A stretch of 64,000 nt of DNA, taken from positions 2,134,501 to 2,198,500 of the forward strand of contig JAWRVZ010000050.1 of the NCBI GenBank assembly GCA_037043235.1. Direction: 5' to 3'. The position numbers and the translations under genes are program-made. Below are positions 44,518 to 55,191 of the stretch, one piece after another (positions within the stretch are counted from its first letter, which is position 1; every line of letters starts with the position of its first letter). The notes beneath the pieces are model-generated. The model saw only the letters and a list, made by a program, of their open reading frames with translations, was not told the origin of the DNA and searched no databases. This stretch comes from Rhodeus uyekii. Its lineage: Eukaryota > Chordata > Actinopteri > Cypriniformes > Acheilognathidae.

Positions 44518-44699
44518 CCAGGAGCTTTCAACCCGTTCGCGGACAGACCAAGAGTAAGCTCAGCGACACAGGCCGGAAGCTTCTTTATATAGTCCCCACC
44601 TCATCCAAACATCCAATTATGATGAGACATCCTAATGGATTACCTATTTGGAAGACATAACTAGAGAGAAAGAGAAAGGCAGAGCAATCGCTTTGAGCT

Positions 44700-44760
44700 C
44701 TGGAAAAGCGCTATATAAATGTAACTGAGTATTATTATTATTATTAATCGAACCAGTCAC
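44700..44760 (+). repeat. short SINE/LINE-tail remnant with ATT repeat
   Basis: AAAGCGCTATATAAATGTAA followed by an ATTATT run is the 3' end of the repeat type at 32490-32835. Confidence 0.5.
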
Positions 44761-44864
44761 AAAACGAGGATAACACAACACTTGAGGTTGAAACTTCACA
44801 TAGATTTTTTTATTTTACTTAACATTTTGATTTTTTAAGTGTATTTCAGGTTTGCACCATGAAA

Positions 44865-44992
44865 CAACAAGATTCAATTGTTTTATTTTTCACATACACA
44901 GTTATATACAGGATATACAGCTGACAGTGAAATTAAACAGGAAAGCAGGGTTATTGGGGCACCTCGATGAGAGCATAAAATATACATATATT

Positions 44993-45055
<63 letters not shown>

Positions 45056-45432
45056 TTTAAAGATAAGGAAATAAGTTCTTCAAGTTCCTCAACCCTCTGG
45101 CAGGAGGACGTATCTGAGGACCGTCATCCTCGCCAAGAAGGCTACATCAAAGAGGTCCTGGCGCTAAGGTGCCAGACCTCGCACAGGCGTCCCTCCTCAG
45201 CTGCTGCCCATGAGTCTGGTTGCTCTGAGGAGATCGCCCCCTCCAAGCAGGGTCCTAGAGCTTTCACTGCAGGCGTACCCCTGAAAACCGGGCCCTGGAG
45301 CGTCTGCCACTCAAGCACCAGAGGCCGGCCTTGAGAGCCTGGTTCCCTCATTAGAATTTCTGGTCGCATCTCATGCCTACCAGAAGTTTCTCATTGGGTC
45401 CTACAATATATATATATATATTGTATATATAT
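44865..45432 (+). repeat. composite repeat R1, copy 1 (left arm, TA microsatellite, DIRS gag-linker fragment)
   Basis: The left arm (ATTCAATTGTTTTATTTTTC through TACATATATTTTAATATTAT) is nearly identical to 56767-56905. A (TA)n run fills 45000-45051. From about 45085 the sequence CCTCTGGCAGGAGGA... to TTTCTCATTGGGTCCT matches 57235-57545. The right arm reads on the + strand as a decayed DIRS gag-RT linker. About 250 bases present at 56985-57230 are missing here. It abuts DIRS copy 1 at 45433. Confidence 0.7.
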
Positions 45433-46617
45433 ACGCCAAGTGGCAGTCTTGAAAACGTAAACCTTGTTCTTGTGCTCCTGCTCATGATCGTCAAATGGGG
45501 GAGGGCAGAAGGCCTGAAGCGTGATAGCCATATTAGTGGGAACCTTGGGGACATAGCCTGGCCTCGGGTGGAGAAAGGCTTTCGCCATCCCAGGCGCGAA
45601 CTCGAGGCATGAGGGAGCCACCGAGAGGGCCTGAAGATCCCCGACCCTCTTAAGTGAGGTGATGGCCAGCAAAAGAAGGGTCTTAAGAGAGAGGAGCTTG
45701 ATAGGGAGCTCCTCTAAAGTTTCAAAGGGTGCCTGTGACAGGCCTTGGAGTACCACAGACAAGTCTCAGGCAGGCACCCTAGTCTGTGCCCTAGGTCTCA
45801 GCCTTAATGTGCCACGGAGGAAACGAGTGACAAGGGGGTCCCTGCCCAAGGACACCCCACCAAGAGGTACATGGCAAGCCGATTTGGCAGCCACATAAAC
45901 CTTCAAGGTGGAGGGGGACAACCCTGCCGCAAATCTTTCTTGCAGGAACTCCAGCACTTTGTCGACTTGACAGGTTACTGGGTTCACCTGCCTTTCACTA
46001 CACCAAGACGTGAAGAGTTTCCACTTCAAGGCGTAGAGTTTCCTCGTGGAGGGAGCTCTGGACTGAAGGATGGTCTCCACAACCTCGGCTGAGAGACCGG
46101 ATTCTATGGAGCTGGACCCCTTCAGGGGGCAGACCCACAGCTTCATTAGCTCTGGGCGAGGGTAAAGAATGCAACCCTCCGCCTGGGACAGAAGGTCCCT
46201 CCTGACCAGAATCTCCCATGGGACTCCGTTGAGGAAGGCCACAAGGTCCGCGAACCATATTCTGGAAGGCCAGTGGGGGTCCACTAGCGTGAGATGGACC
46301 TTGTCCCGGCGAATTTTGGCCAGAACTCCTGGGAGCAGAGCGATCGGGGGAAAGGCGTACAGGCGTAACCTCGGCCACGCATTTACCATGGCATCCCGCC
46401 CCAGAGGCGCTGGATGTGCTAGCAAAAACCACAGAGGGCAGTTGGTGTTCTCTACTGAGGCAAACAGGTCAAACAGTGCCTTGCTGTATCTTTCCCAAAT
46501 CTGCTCCACCCCTTCGGGGTGGAGCTGCCATTCCCCTGGTCTTGGCCCCTGTCTCGATAGGGCATCTGCTCCCACATTCTGGACCCCCGGGATGTAGGCT
46601 GCCCTGAGAGAGAGCAA
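45433..46617 (-). pseudogene. DIRS RNase H C-terminal part and tyrosine recombinase, truncated
   Basis: The frame opens LSLRAAYIPGVQNVGADALS, the end of the RNase H/connection region, then passes to the recombinase core-binding part (APSTRKLYALKWKLFTSW and FLQERFAAGLSPSTLKVYV). A single in-frame TGA at about 45766 interrupts it. The same frame then continues into LLLLAITSLKRVGDLQAL, which carries the first catalytic arginine. The HxxR and tyrosine box are missing because the element ends at 45433. The intact enzyme would insert a circular DNA copy without target duplication. Confidence 0.82.
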
Positions 46618-47930
46618 CCTCCCCTGGGCCCAGAGGAGTCTCTATCGCGCCATCTTGTACAATGGTCACGAACGTAGACCCCCCTGATGGTTGATATAAG
46701 CGACCGCCGTCATAATGTCGGTGAAAACAGTGACATGGTTATCGCGAAGGTCCGGGAGGAATGCACAGAGTGCTCTGCGGACTGCCAGTAACTCTAGCAT
46801 GTTTATGTGCCAGGTCTGACCTTGTGAGGAGCGATCCTTCAGGACCGCTCCCCAGCCCGAGAGGGAGGCATCTGTCGAGAGAGTCACTCTCCGACCCAGA
46901 GCCCCCAACACAGGGCCTTGAGACAGAAACCAAGAGTTCTTCCACATACTTAGGGTGCGTAGGCATCGCCCCGTGACCTTGATAGTGCGAAGTGGGTTTC
47001 GAAGTGCGAAGTGTGTTTGCCGCCACTGCAGGGGTCTCATGTACAGCAGGCCCAGTGGGATAATGCTGGATGCCGCTGCCATGAGCCCTAACACTCTCTG
47101 AAAGTGTTTCACGTGAGTGGCTGGCCCAGCTTGATGCTCTTGACGGCTGAACGAATGAGCTGGATGCGCTCGTGGGAGAGCCGAGCAGACATGGCCCCTG
47201 AGTCCCAAATGACTCCCAAGAAAGTGGTTCTCTGTGCAGGAGAAAGTACACTCTTCTTGGTGTTCAGCCTCAACCCCAGCTCCCTCATGTGTGTGAGCAC
47301 AGCATCTCGATGTTGCGCTGCTAACTGCGGCGACTGGGCCAGAATAAGACAGTTGTCGATATAATTTAAGACACGAATGCCCTGTAACCGTAGCGGAGCT
47401 AGAGCAGTGTCCACAACTTTCGTGAACGTGTGGGCGAGAGGGCCAGACCGAAAGGAAGCACCCGATACTGGTACGCCTTTCCCCAAAGGCGAACCTCAGG
47501 AACTTCCTGTGTTGCGGAAGGATGGAGACGTGGAAAGATTTGCGTCTTTGAGGTCGACTGTGACAAACCAATCCTCGGATCTGACCTGCACTACGATCTG
47601 CTTGAGCGTCAGCATCTTGAATTTTAGACGCCTGACTGCTCGATTTAGGAGACGCAAATCCAGAATGGGCCGCAACCCTCCATCCTTCTTTTGAACTATG
47701 AAGTACCGGCTGTAAAACCCGGACTTGCTTTCCGCGAGGGGTACATACTCGATGGCCCCTTTCGCCAGCAGAGTGTCTACTTCTTTTTCCATGACCAGAG
47801 CCTGCTGGGGGCCTACCACGGACTGTAGGACCCCCGAGAATCGGGGTGGTGATACCCCGAACTGGATGGCATACCCGGAGGTTACCGTGCGCAGGACTCA
47901 CTGAGAGATACCCGGTAGCCGTGACCACGT
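46618..47930 (-). pseudogene. DIRS reverse transcriptase-RNase H, frameshifted, catalytic residue changed
   Basis: Fingers and palm are recognisable at 47819-47496 (SGFYSRYFIVQKKDGGLRP, then VTVDLKDA, where a catalytic aspartate lies). At 47486-47109 the catalytic box reads NYIDNCLILAQ where DIRS elements have YIDD, so the second aspartate is lost. RNase H follows at about 46900-46666 with VTLSTDASLSGWGAV, NMLELLAVRRAL and FTDIMTAVAYINHQGG. At least two frame changes occur (about 47490 and 47100). Confidence 0.83.
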
Positions 47931-48123
47931 AGCCTGGAACTCTATGAAGGGAACCAGCCTCCCGGGGCTGGTCTCTGGTACTGTGAGCATATTCACCACT
48001 GAGCCGGGGCTTCCGGAAACTCGGGTGGAATGCTCTAGGACCCTCCTTAGAGGCGGTGGTTCTCCAGTGGCGGGCTGACTCTGGAGCGGCACATGGGAGA
48101 CACCAACTTGTTGCGGCTTGGCG

Positions 48124-49556
48124 TCAGGACCGCTTCATTTTAGCCTTCTTAGTGTTGAGGAAAACCCTCAAATCACCCTTTTTACTCGAAGACTGAACTT
48201 GGACTCGTCGGCCCGACTTTCCGTGGTTTACCGGAGGAAGTCGGGTAGCGACACTTTCCTTTTGAGCGACCCTGTGTGCGGAGCTTTGAGACCGCGAATG
48301 GTCGGCGGTCTCATGTGGAGGGCGGCGGGGAAGAACTTTACTGAACGCCGCCTGCTGGCGTGAAGCCTCCTGAAACTTGTCGACGACGCTTTTTACGGCA
48401 TCGCCAAACAAGCCCGAAGGGGACAGAGGGGCATCCAGTAGCACAAATTTATCTTTATCCTTCATGGCCGATAAATTGAGCCATAAATGTGTCTCCGTGG
48501 CCACCAGAGCTGTCATGGAGCGGCCACAAATCCACGGTCCGGCGCAGCTCTGCCATTGGCTCTGCCTCCGGACCGATACCACCGCCCTCATTGAGGTCCC
48601 CAAGCAACTCTGCCTGATAGGCCTGCAGCAGTGCCGTAGTATTCAGGCACGCAGCAGACTGGCTCGAAGCAGAGTATGCTTTCCCCACCAAAGACGATGT
48701 GCATTGGCTTGGTGGGGAGCGCCAGAGCTTTAATAGAGGATGCAGACTGGGGAACGAGGTATCCAGCAAGAGCCTCGTCCACTTTCTGCATCCCTCCGTA
48801 ACCATAGTGTTGAGCCCCGACAAGATTCGTATACATAGCACTTAGCGGTGTATGAACTCTTTCGGAGGCTGGCCTTCTCCATGATCTAGATACCTCAGCA
48901 TGGAGATCGGGAAGAAAAGGCATAGCTCGGCGCGGGGGAGTGACACGAGCAGGCAGGTAGCGCTCATCCAAAATACTCTTTCTAGGAAGAGCACTCCTGG
49001 TCTCCGCCGGCCAATCAATATCCAGACGCGAGACCGCTTGCGCCACAACCTCAACTACCTCCTCAAATGCCGGTGAGGAGGGTGGCGAATCCTCCCCAAC
49101 CGGGTCGACACTAGCAAAATCCATGTCATCTGAACTAGATAAAGCTAGTGCCAGAGCCCCAGCACGATCGTCTCTAGGGGAGCGCTCGTGACTGGGACCC
49201 GCCTCATCTCGTGAGAGCTGTGATAAGGGAGGACCCATCCCAGCTGCCTCAGCGAGATCCATTTGTGATCCCCATGACTGCGAGCGCCGCAAAGCCTCGG
49301 CCGCTGCAGGTCCCCAACCACGGGGAACACTAGCCTGAGCGGCCTCCTTACAGACCGCCAGGCGGGAGCGGAGTGTATGCAGGGAGAACTTCTCACAGTC
49401 CTTACAGCCGGCATTCTCAAGTGCTGACCGTGCATGCTCCAATCCCAAACAAACAACACACATAACATGTGTATCCCTGTCCGTTATAAAACGCGGACAG
49501 GGAAAAACACAAGGTCTAAATGTCTGTTCATTCGCCATTCTCTTTTTCACACACAA
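48124..49556 (-). pseudogene. DIRS gag, frameshifted
   Basis: A 322-codon frame at 49556-48588 begins MCVKKRMANEQTFRPCVFPC and has a putative zinc-binding arrangement (CVVCLGLEHA, GCKDCEKF), an acidic serine-rich middle, and the phrase RAMPFLPDLHAEVSRSW. It then loses frame; the continuation is in another frame (TTALLQAYQAELLGDLNEGG at about 48650) and then in a third (SGLFGDAVKSVVDKFQEASR, 48603-48124), ending in a basic stretch, SSKKGDLRVFLNTKKAKMKR. Gag would form the nucleoprotein particle. Two or more frameshifts show decay. Confidence 0.75.
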
Positions 49557-49805
49557 TTCCTGATTTTTAAACTAGCTTAGTTTCAAATCACTCTCACACA
49601 GACACAGCACGCTGAAGACACTCAGAGCTGGCGCTTCCGGGTTTCGGATGCACTTTATGCTCTTCCTCATGACGTCACCGGCACATGCCGGCTGTGATGC
49701 ATTCACACGCGTTCGTCTCTCATTGGTTGCACAGATCTTCACGTGACTGACGCAAGGCTAATTCCCCTAGCGCTTTGATGCAGCTCGAGTTCCCTGAAAG
49801 GGAAC

Positions 49806-49984
49806 CATTTATTTATTTTATTTTTTTTAAACTCTTTGACAGACAATTGAGACAATTGATTTTGAGTAAAGGGAACTTTACTGAAGGACTGGTTAAAGAC
49901 TGGACTGAGAAACTGAAAAATGACTGAAACACATACACTGATCGTGCACCACACTAATTGTATTTTTCTTTCTTTTTTATATTA
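49806..49984. other. short AT-rich intron between DIRS copy 1 and the pogo-like element
   Basis: T-rich run then sequence ending TATTA, which supplies the TA target of the next element. Confidence 0.5.
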
Positions 49985-51269
49985 CAGTGGAGCTCAAATC
50001 ACCGTTAACTCGCCAATCCTATTATGTCGACGTTTTTGAAGTGGAACCGCAAAACTCCCTATTTGTCTTAGCACTTTCTTTTCTGTTATGTCAATTATTT
50101 TATGTCGCCGAACCCTAATATCTCGAGCACAAAAGAGGGACAAATGCGCCACTTTACATGGTTATCTTGTGACTCATGATCGTACCTAGTTCACTGCACA
50201 TGCGGTGAGTTTGAGTTGCGCGTTGCTCTGTCTGTGACGCTTCACTCACAGCGCCGCGCAGTCGCAGAAGAACTTGCGGAGACTCTGAAGTGAAAGCAAA
50301 TATTGTTCTTCCGCTTCTCAACTAGCAGGGAGTGCTGTCCTCCCCCATCCCAAAGCACTCACGTTGCACATAAAGCCCGCCTTCACTGATTTTATTGGTT
50401 TTCTCAAATATTTTGACATTGGTCGGTAGCGAGCGGTTACCGACCAAGGAGTATGAGGCTTAGATGAACACACACACACACACACACCTGCTTCTGTCTT
50501 GACGTGCGCTCTGCTCAGTGCCGCTGTGGATTGAAGAACCAGGTTGTTAAAAGACGGGATGAAGCCGAATTTGTTGAGAAAGCACATTAGAAGACGCAGA
50601 ACACAAGAAAGTATCAATCTAGTACAGCGTGATAACCTCATGAATATGTTATGACTGTTTACGCTGTGAGTGAAATTGTGTTTGCATTGTTGGAGAATAT
50701 AATTAAAGGTTTGTATGAAGAATGGAAGGTGTTTTTTATTGTATTCTGGTAAATCTCTGCTGTTAGTTGCTGCACATGTGCCTTTTGTTGTTAGCAAACA
50801 TATACAGTGTATGTCAATTTTTATAATATGCCGATCACTTTGTAACGGAGTTAAATGTTCAGGGAGGAAGGAGGCGGGAACCGGCAGACATTGAACAGAC
50901 TTTAATGGTGAAAATAAAACATAAACTCAAAACGAAAGTAATGGCGGCGGCCCCTCGCGGTCGACCGCCGCCCACACAAAACATAACAAAACTCCAGGCC
51001 TGGTCCTCTCTCGTCTTCACTGTCGTCGCTCCTCCTTTTAAGTCTCCGCTCCTCCGTGAGAATCGAGAGACCGGTGGCTTCGCAGGTGGCGCTCATTACC
51101 AATCACGCCACCGGCTCTCGTGACGCTCTCACGGTCCCTCGACCCCGCCCTGCTCGCCACACACTTCATCTAATAAATCACCATATTGGCTGTTGGTTAT
51201 CTCGATCATTGGTTATCTTGAGGCTTTTTTTGCAACCCCCGAGGCCGTCAACATAACCATATTCCACTG
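49985..51269. mobile_element. pogo/Tigger-like DNA transposon, non-autonomous, carrying a solo LTR
   Basis: The left end is CAGTGGAGCTCAAATCACCG; the right end, in reverse complement, is CAGTGGAATATGGTTATGTT, so the termini begin with the same eight bases. TA flanks both ends (49983-49984 and 51270-51271), the target duplication of the Tc1/mariner-pogo group. Internal blocks such as CACCGTTAACTCGCCAATCC match the fragment at 26280-26872 in reverse. No transposase frame remains. The solo LTR at 50841-51161 inserted later. Confidence 0.8.
50841..51161 (-). mobile_element. solo LTR nested in the pogo-like element
   Basis: It starts TGTAACGGAG and ends GCTCGCCACA, and a perfect 5-bp duplication CACTT is present at 50836-50840 and 51162-51166. 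The GACTTTAATGGTGAAAATAA region suggests the - strand. It proves that the surrounding transposon is the older insertion. Confidence 0.83.
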
Positions 51270-51720
51270 TAATTGTGTTGAAGGAAATGTCTTGTTGTTG
51301 TCAAAGCAGTTAAATAAAGTTCAGAAAAACTATAACTGATTTGTGTGTGTGTTCAGTAATTTCAATTGGGCTATAAGTGGAGTGTCCGAACCTAATGTGT
51401 ACTTACCCTTAAGAGAAGCGTTACATTCTCTTTAAGCATTAATCCACTGTTTAAGTTAAAATTCCTCAATCTCAAAAAAGTTAAAATTCCTCAATCTCCA
51501 GAAACTTCCAGTCTCTCACTTCTGCTGATATCAATGATTTTGATGACGTCACTCTGAACTTCAGCTTCATCAGATTTTCTGTCCAATCAAATGCATCTAG
51601 AATATAAATGTTATTCATAATATCTTCTATTTATGCAGGTTTAGGACAGATGGAGAAAATTCACTTACTTTGACTTTGTTAGATGTTTAATCATAACTTC
51701 TGTTTGTTCATTTCTTACAG
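51270..51720 (+). other. intron with B-type exon 5' flank
   Basis: From about 51500 the sequence matches 5305-5531 up to the splice acceptor. A small direct duplication, GTTAAAATTCCTCAATCTC, occurs at about 51456 and 51480. Confidence 0.75.
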
Positions 51721-51978
51721 AGAAACCCAAAGCTGTTCTGAATGTTCAGCCGAATCCATCACAGATATTCAGAGGAGAGAATGTTACTCTCACATGTGAC
51801 TTACAGGGGGAAGGATGGAGATACACATGGAAGTGTGATGGTAGATATTATACAACTAAAGAGAAAGATTTCAAGTTCACAGCAGAGAAAACAAAGATGT
51901 GCAGGTGTTTCGGCTGCAGAGGATCAGGATCATATTTCTGCTCTCACTCGTGTGATTATGTGACTCTGTTTGTGTCGG
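51721..51978 (+). CDS. FCRL-like gene B, Ig-domain exon 5 (type B, seven cysteines)
   Basis: This 258-bp phase-1/phase-1 exon runs from acceptor TTTCTTACAG to donor GTGAGT. It begins EKPKAVLNVQPNPSQIFRGE and reads WRYTWKCDGR in place of WRYRWWCDGE. Cysteines are in TLTC, WKC, MCRC, FGC, YFC and SHSC, one more than its relatives. The final strand reads VTLFVSG. It is the most diverged B exon of gene B, though it keeps the intact flank shared with gene A. Confidence 0.85.
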
Positions 51979-53286
51979 GTGAGTGATCATCACTGACTCA
52001 CATCAGCATCTGCTCACATTGAATATTAAATGTTTTCTTTGTGTTGGAATAAGGGATGTAATTCCCGATCATTCCCATGATGGATGGTGGTTTAAATGAA
52101 TGATGAATGATGGATGGATGATGAGTTTAACACTGTGAGATGTGTTTACTGCAGTTCATACAGTCACCGGCATGAATATGAGCACATGCTCAAAACAGCA
52201 GCTTCCTCATCCGAAGCAAAAGCTTTTGTAGCAGGTCTGCTCTCCAGCTGTACTGCAGTGTCTGTTTAATAAAACAATGAGAGAGAGACGGTTCTGCTGC
52301 TGTCAGTCGCGAGTCGCTCTAGTAATGCTTTATTACAATAATTCAAAGATTATATATTTAAAACACAATGTTATATTTACATACATTTGACTAATACACA
52401 TCGAACACCAATAAACATTTATGTCCTTGGGGATTGATTTCACAATGTCTTCCTCTACTGTCCACAACGGGTACTTTGCATCGTAAAGCAATAGTTGAAA
52501 CCATACAAACACAACCAAATAATCAAATCCATGAAAATCCATGAATCCATGTTATTCTGATCTTCTGATGAAATGAAGGAGTGTTTGGATGTTTTTACTT
52601 TAAATCAGTGGTTCTCAAATAGTGGGTGTTACTACCCTGGGGTAGCTACATGCTTTTTTTTTTAGATTGTACACGTGTACGATCACACCGGTGTTCATAT
52701 GTGTCACATGATCAACCGCTAAATTCACACGTATTTTCACGCGATATCTGGCACTGATCCAAAAAAAGATGCGCTCAGAGCTTGTCATTTATCACAACAA
52801 TTCAGTGTTTTCAATCACATAAGGTTTCTTTTAGGTTTCAACAAGTTGAACCAACAAGTTGGTGACTATTTTGAATTATCTATTATACAGCGCTTTTTCT
52901 GACTGCGGTATGTCAGGTGACCAGCATGATGCGTTGCCATGGAAACAATAAGGCGAAAGTTCCAGAATGGGTGGAAAGCAGCTGCTCAAAACAGCAGCTT
53001 CATCATCCGAATAAGGAATGTGTTGCGTAAAGAACTCAATATTGACACCAATTCGTGTTTTAGGATGAATGTTTTTTATTCTGTTGGCAACACATAACAG
53101 CGATGATCGGATTCGGGAATCACTCTCATGATTTATAGAGAACTGAGAGTATAACAGCACAAATATTATATATGACAAAATAATGTGAACTATATAACTT
53201 TGTCAAATACTTACAAAATGTAATTATTTTGTTTTTGCTGAAAGATCAGTTTGACTCACTTTATGTTTTTTTGTGTTTGTTCTCAG
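51979..53286 (+). other. intron; B-type 3' flank, then C-type 5' flank
   Basis: The first 150 bases match 5790-5940. The final 120 bases match 9800-9917. A T/A-rich middle with a CACATG-rich stretch near 52700 has no recognised element. Confidence 0.6.
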
Positions 53287-53574
53287 ATTTGCCCACATCT
53301 ACAGTGACTGTGACACCAGACAGATCTGTATTCACTGGAGAAACAGTCAATCTGACGTGTGAGATAAACTCTGATCACAGTGACTGGAGATATGAGTGGA
53401 ATAAAGACACAAACAGTGTAAAGTTACAGACGTCTGAGCGTTACACTGTAAACAGAGACACTCTCACTATCAGAGGAGCTGCTGAGTCTGATCAGGGTCA
53501 GTACTGGTGTAGAGGACAGAGAGATGGAAGACCAAACTCATCACAATCAAGCTCTGTTTCTCTCTCTGTGAACG
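53287..53574 (+). CDS. FCRL-like gene B, Ig-domain exon 6 (type C)
   Basis: This 288-bp phase-1/phase-1 exon runs from acceptor TTGTTCTCAG to donor GTGAGT. The domain begins DLPTSTVTVTPDRSVFTGET, has cysteines in NLTC and QYWC, and reads YEWNKDTNSVKL, with asparagine where the gene A copies have tyrosine. The body (TLTIRGAAESDQGQYWC) is closest to the exon at 12881, while the C-terminus and the intron match the exon at 9918, suggesting exchange between C exons. No further Ig exon is recognisable to the right edge, so the rest of gene B lies beyond, or has been lost to the repeats. Confidence 0.87.
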
Positions 53575-54429
53575 GTGAGTTCAACATCATTGTCCTCATA
53601 AACTCTCTCTACTATCATCATTACAATCGAGAGTCGTTCTCTCTCAGATGTTTTGTTCACACAATTGATTCTATTTAACTCTCTATGTTTTTGTCTTCAA
53701 AACAATTCAAATGATCAAAACAGAATGAAACTGGATGCAAATGTTTAAAATGCATTTTATATCTTAAGTATTTGAACTTGAAGTGTGATCTTAAACACTC
53801 ATGGCAAGAGTTTTGATAAATCAGAAAAACACAATATAGCCGTTAAAGACATGTGTGAACACAGACCTGAACAATAGATAAATAGTTCTGTATTAATATT
53901 AGAAAAGTTTAATAAAGTATTTAATGAACTCACACACTCTTGATCAGGGATAAATCTCATCATCAGTAAATAACCAACAGGTCAAAATCCCCTAAACTTT
54001 CCCTGACTTCCTTTGCCAACAAATATTCCTCACAAACAAAGTTACATCATTAAAAAAATGAACATTAAATATTCAAGGGTCAAGAGGTCAACTAAATCAA
54101 ACTCTGATCTCATAATAGTCACGTCAAACTAAATGCTCTATTGTTGTCCCAACTCGCTTTTGAATGTCTCTTTATGATCAACTGACCATGTTGAGTAAAA
54201 CATGATTTAAGGCAAGAATTTGCATCAGGATTTGAGTATTTTGAACGGCATAAATTTGTTTGACCAACTCGACTTTACGGCCGGTTTCACAGACAGAGAT
54301 CAGATTAAGCCAGGATTAGGATTAATTAGAACATTTGAGGGGCTTTTATAAATGTGCCTTAGATACAAACATCAGTGGTCAGAATCTGGAGACAAAATAA
54401 TGAAACTGGGGGGGGGGACAAACTGGGGG
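53575..54429. other. intron of gene B, first part shared with gene A
   Basis: The first 70 bases match 10206-10275. The remainder is AT-rich and ends in a G run next to the DIRS terminus. No exon was recognised. Confidence 0.5.
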
Positions 54430-54763
54430 GGAACGAGACGCTGCGTCAAAAGCGCTAGGGGAAATAGCCTTGTGTCAGTCACGTGAAGATCTGTGCAACC
54501 AATGAAAGACGAACGCGTGCGAATGCGTCACCGCCGGCACGTGCCGGTGACGTCATGAGGAAGAGCATAAAGCGCGTCCGAAACCCGGAAGCGCCAGTAA
54601 AGAATGTCTGAAGCGGGCACGGAGGTGCAAGGAGCTGAGGCAAAGACGCAGCGTTCGTAACCCGAGACGTTCCCTTTCAGGGAACTCGAGCTGCATCAAA
54701 AGCGGTAGGGGAACGCTATACCAACGCCACCTCAGCGACACCGGCATCCCGGTGTGTCCCAGC

Positions 54764-55060
54764 TCACTGAGAGAGCACCCTGGTTCCTGGGGTGGCATCG
54801 AGGTCCAATTGGTAAAACCTCATGAATGTGTGCGGCGAGGACCAGCCAGCCGCAGCACAAACATCAGACAATGAAACTCCAGAGAGAAGAGCCTTGGATG
54901 CCGCCACGCTCCGAGTGGAGTGGGCCCGGACCCTCAACGGAGAATTATGTCCGGCCGACTCGTAAGCTAGACAGATAGCCTCGACTATCCACCTGCTTAG
55001 CGTTTGCTTAGAAGCTGGAGCCCCCTTAGGGGTCCTAAAGCAAACAAACAGTTTGTCCAA
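54764..55060 (-). pseudogene. DIRS tyrosine recombinase, catalytic C-terminal fragment
   Basis: The frame contains TLSRWIVEAICLAYESAG, then VRAHSTRSVAASKALLSG with the HxxR box, then AAAGWSSPHTFMRFYQLDL with the catalytic tyrosine. These are the active-site residues missing from copy 1. The upstream half of the enzyme is deleted, so it is inactive on its own. It still reads without a stop across about 98 codons. Confidence 0.8.
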
Positions 55061-55191
55061 CCTATGCCAAGTGGCAGTCTTGGGACGTAAGCGTCCAGTG
55101 CTCGCACTGGACAGACCTTGTTCTTGCTCCTACTCATGATCGCCAAATGGGGGGAGGGCAGAAGGCCTGCAGGGTGACAGACTGAGCCACA

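Larger units (their letters stand above)
45433..49805 (-). mobile_element. DIRS-type retrotransposon (copy 1), nearly full but 3'-truncated and decayed
   Basis: Read on the - strand from 49805, the end is GTTCCCTTTCAGGGAACTCG followed by CATCAAAGCGCTAGGGGAA, the DIRS terminal repeat also seen at 54430, 54680, 55936 and 55969. Then come gag, reverse transcriptase, RNase H and tyrosine recombinase, the gene order of DIRS elements, which insert by a tyrosine recombinase and lack LTRs of the usual type and integrase. The copy stops at 45433, inside the recombinase, where composite repeat R1 begins. Frameshifts and stops show it is dead. It sits in a gene B intron, antisense to the gene. Confidence 0.87.

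Noticed and set aside
46169..47694. Several + strand frames (46169-46597, 47377-47694 and others)
   Set aside because: They are shadows of the - strand DIRS reverse transcriptase and recombinase, with no domain of their own.
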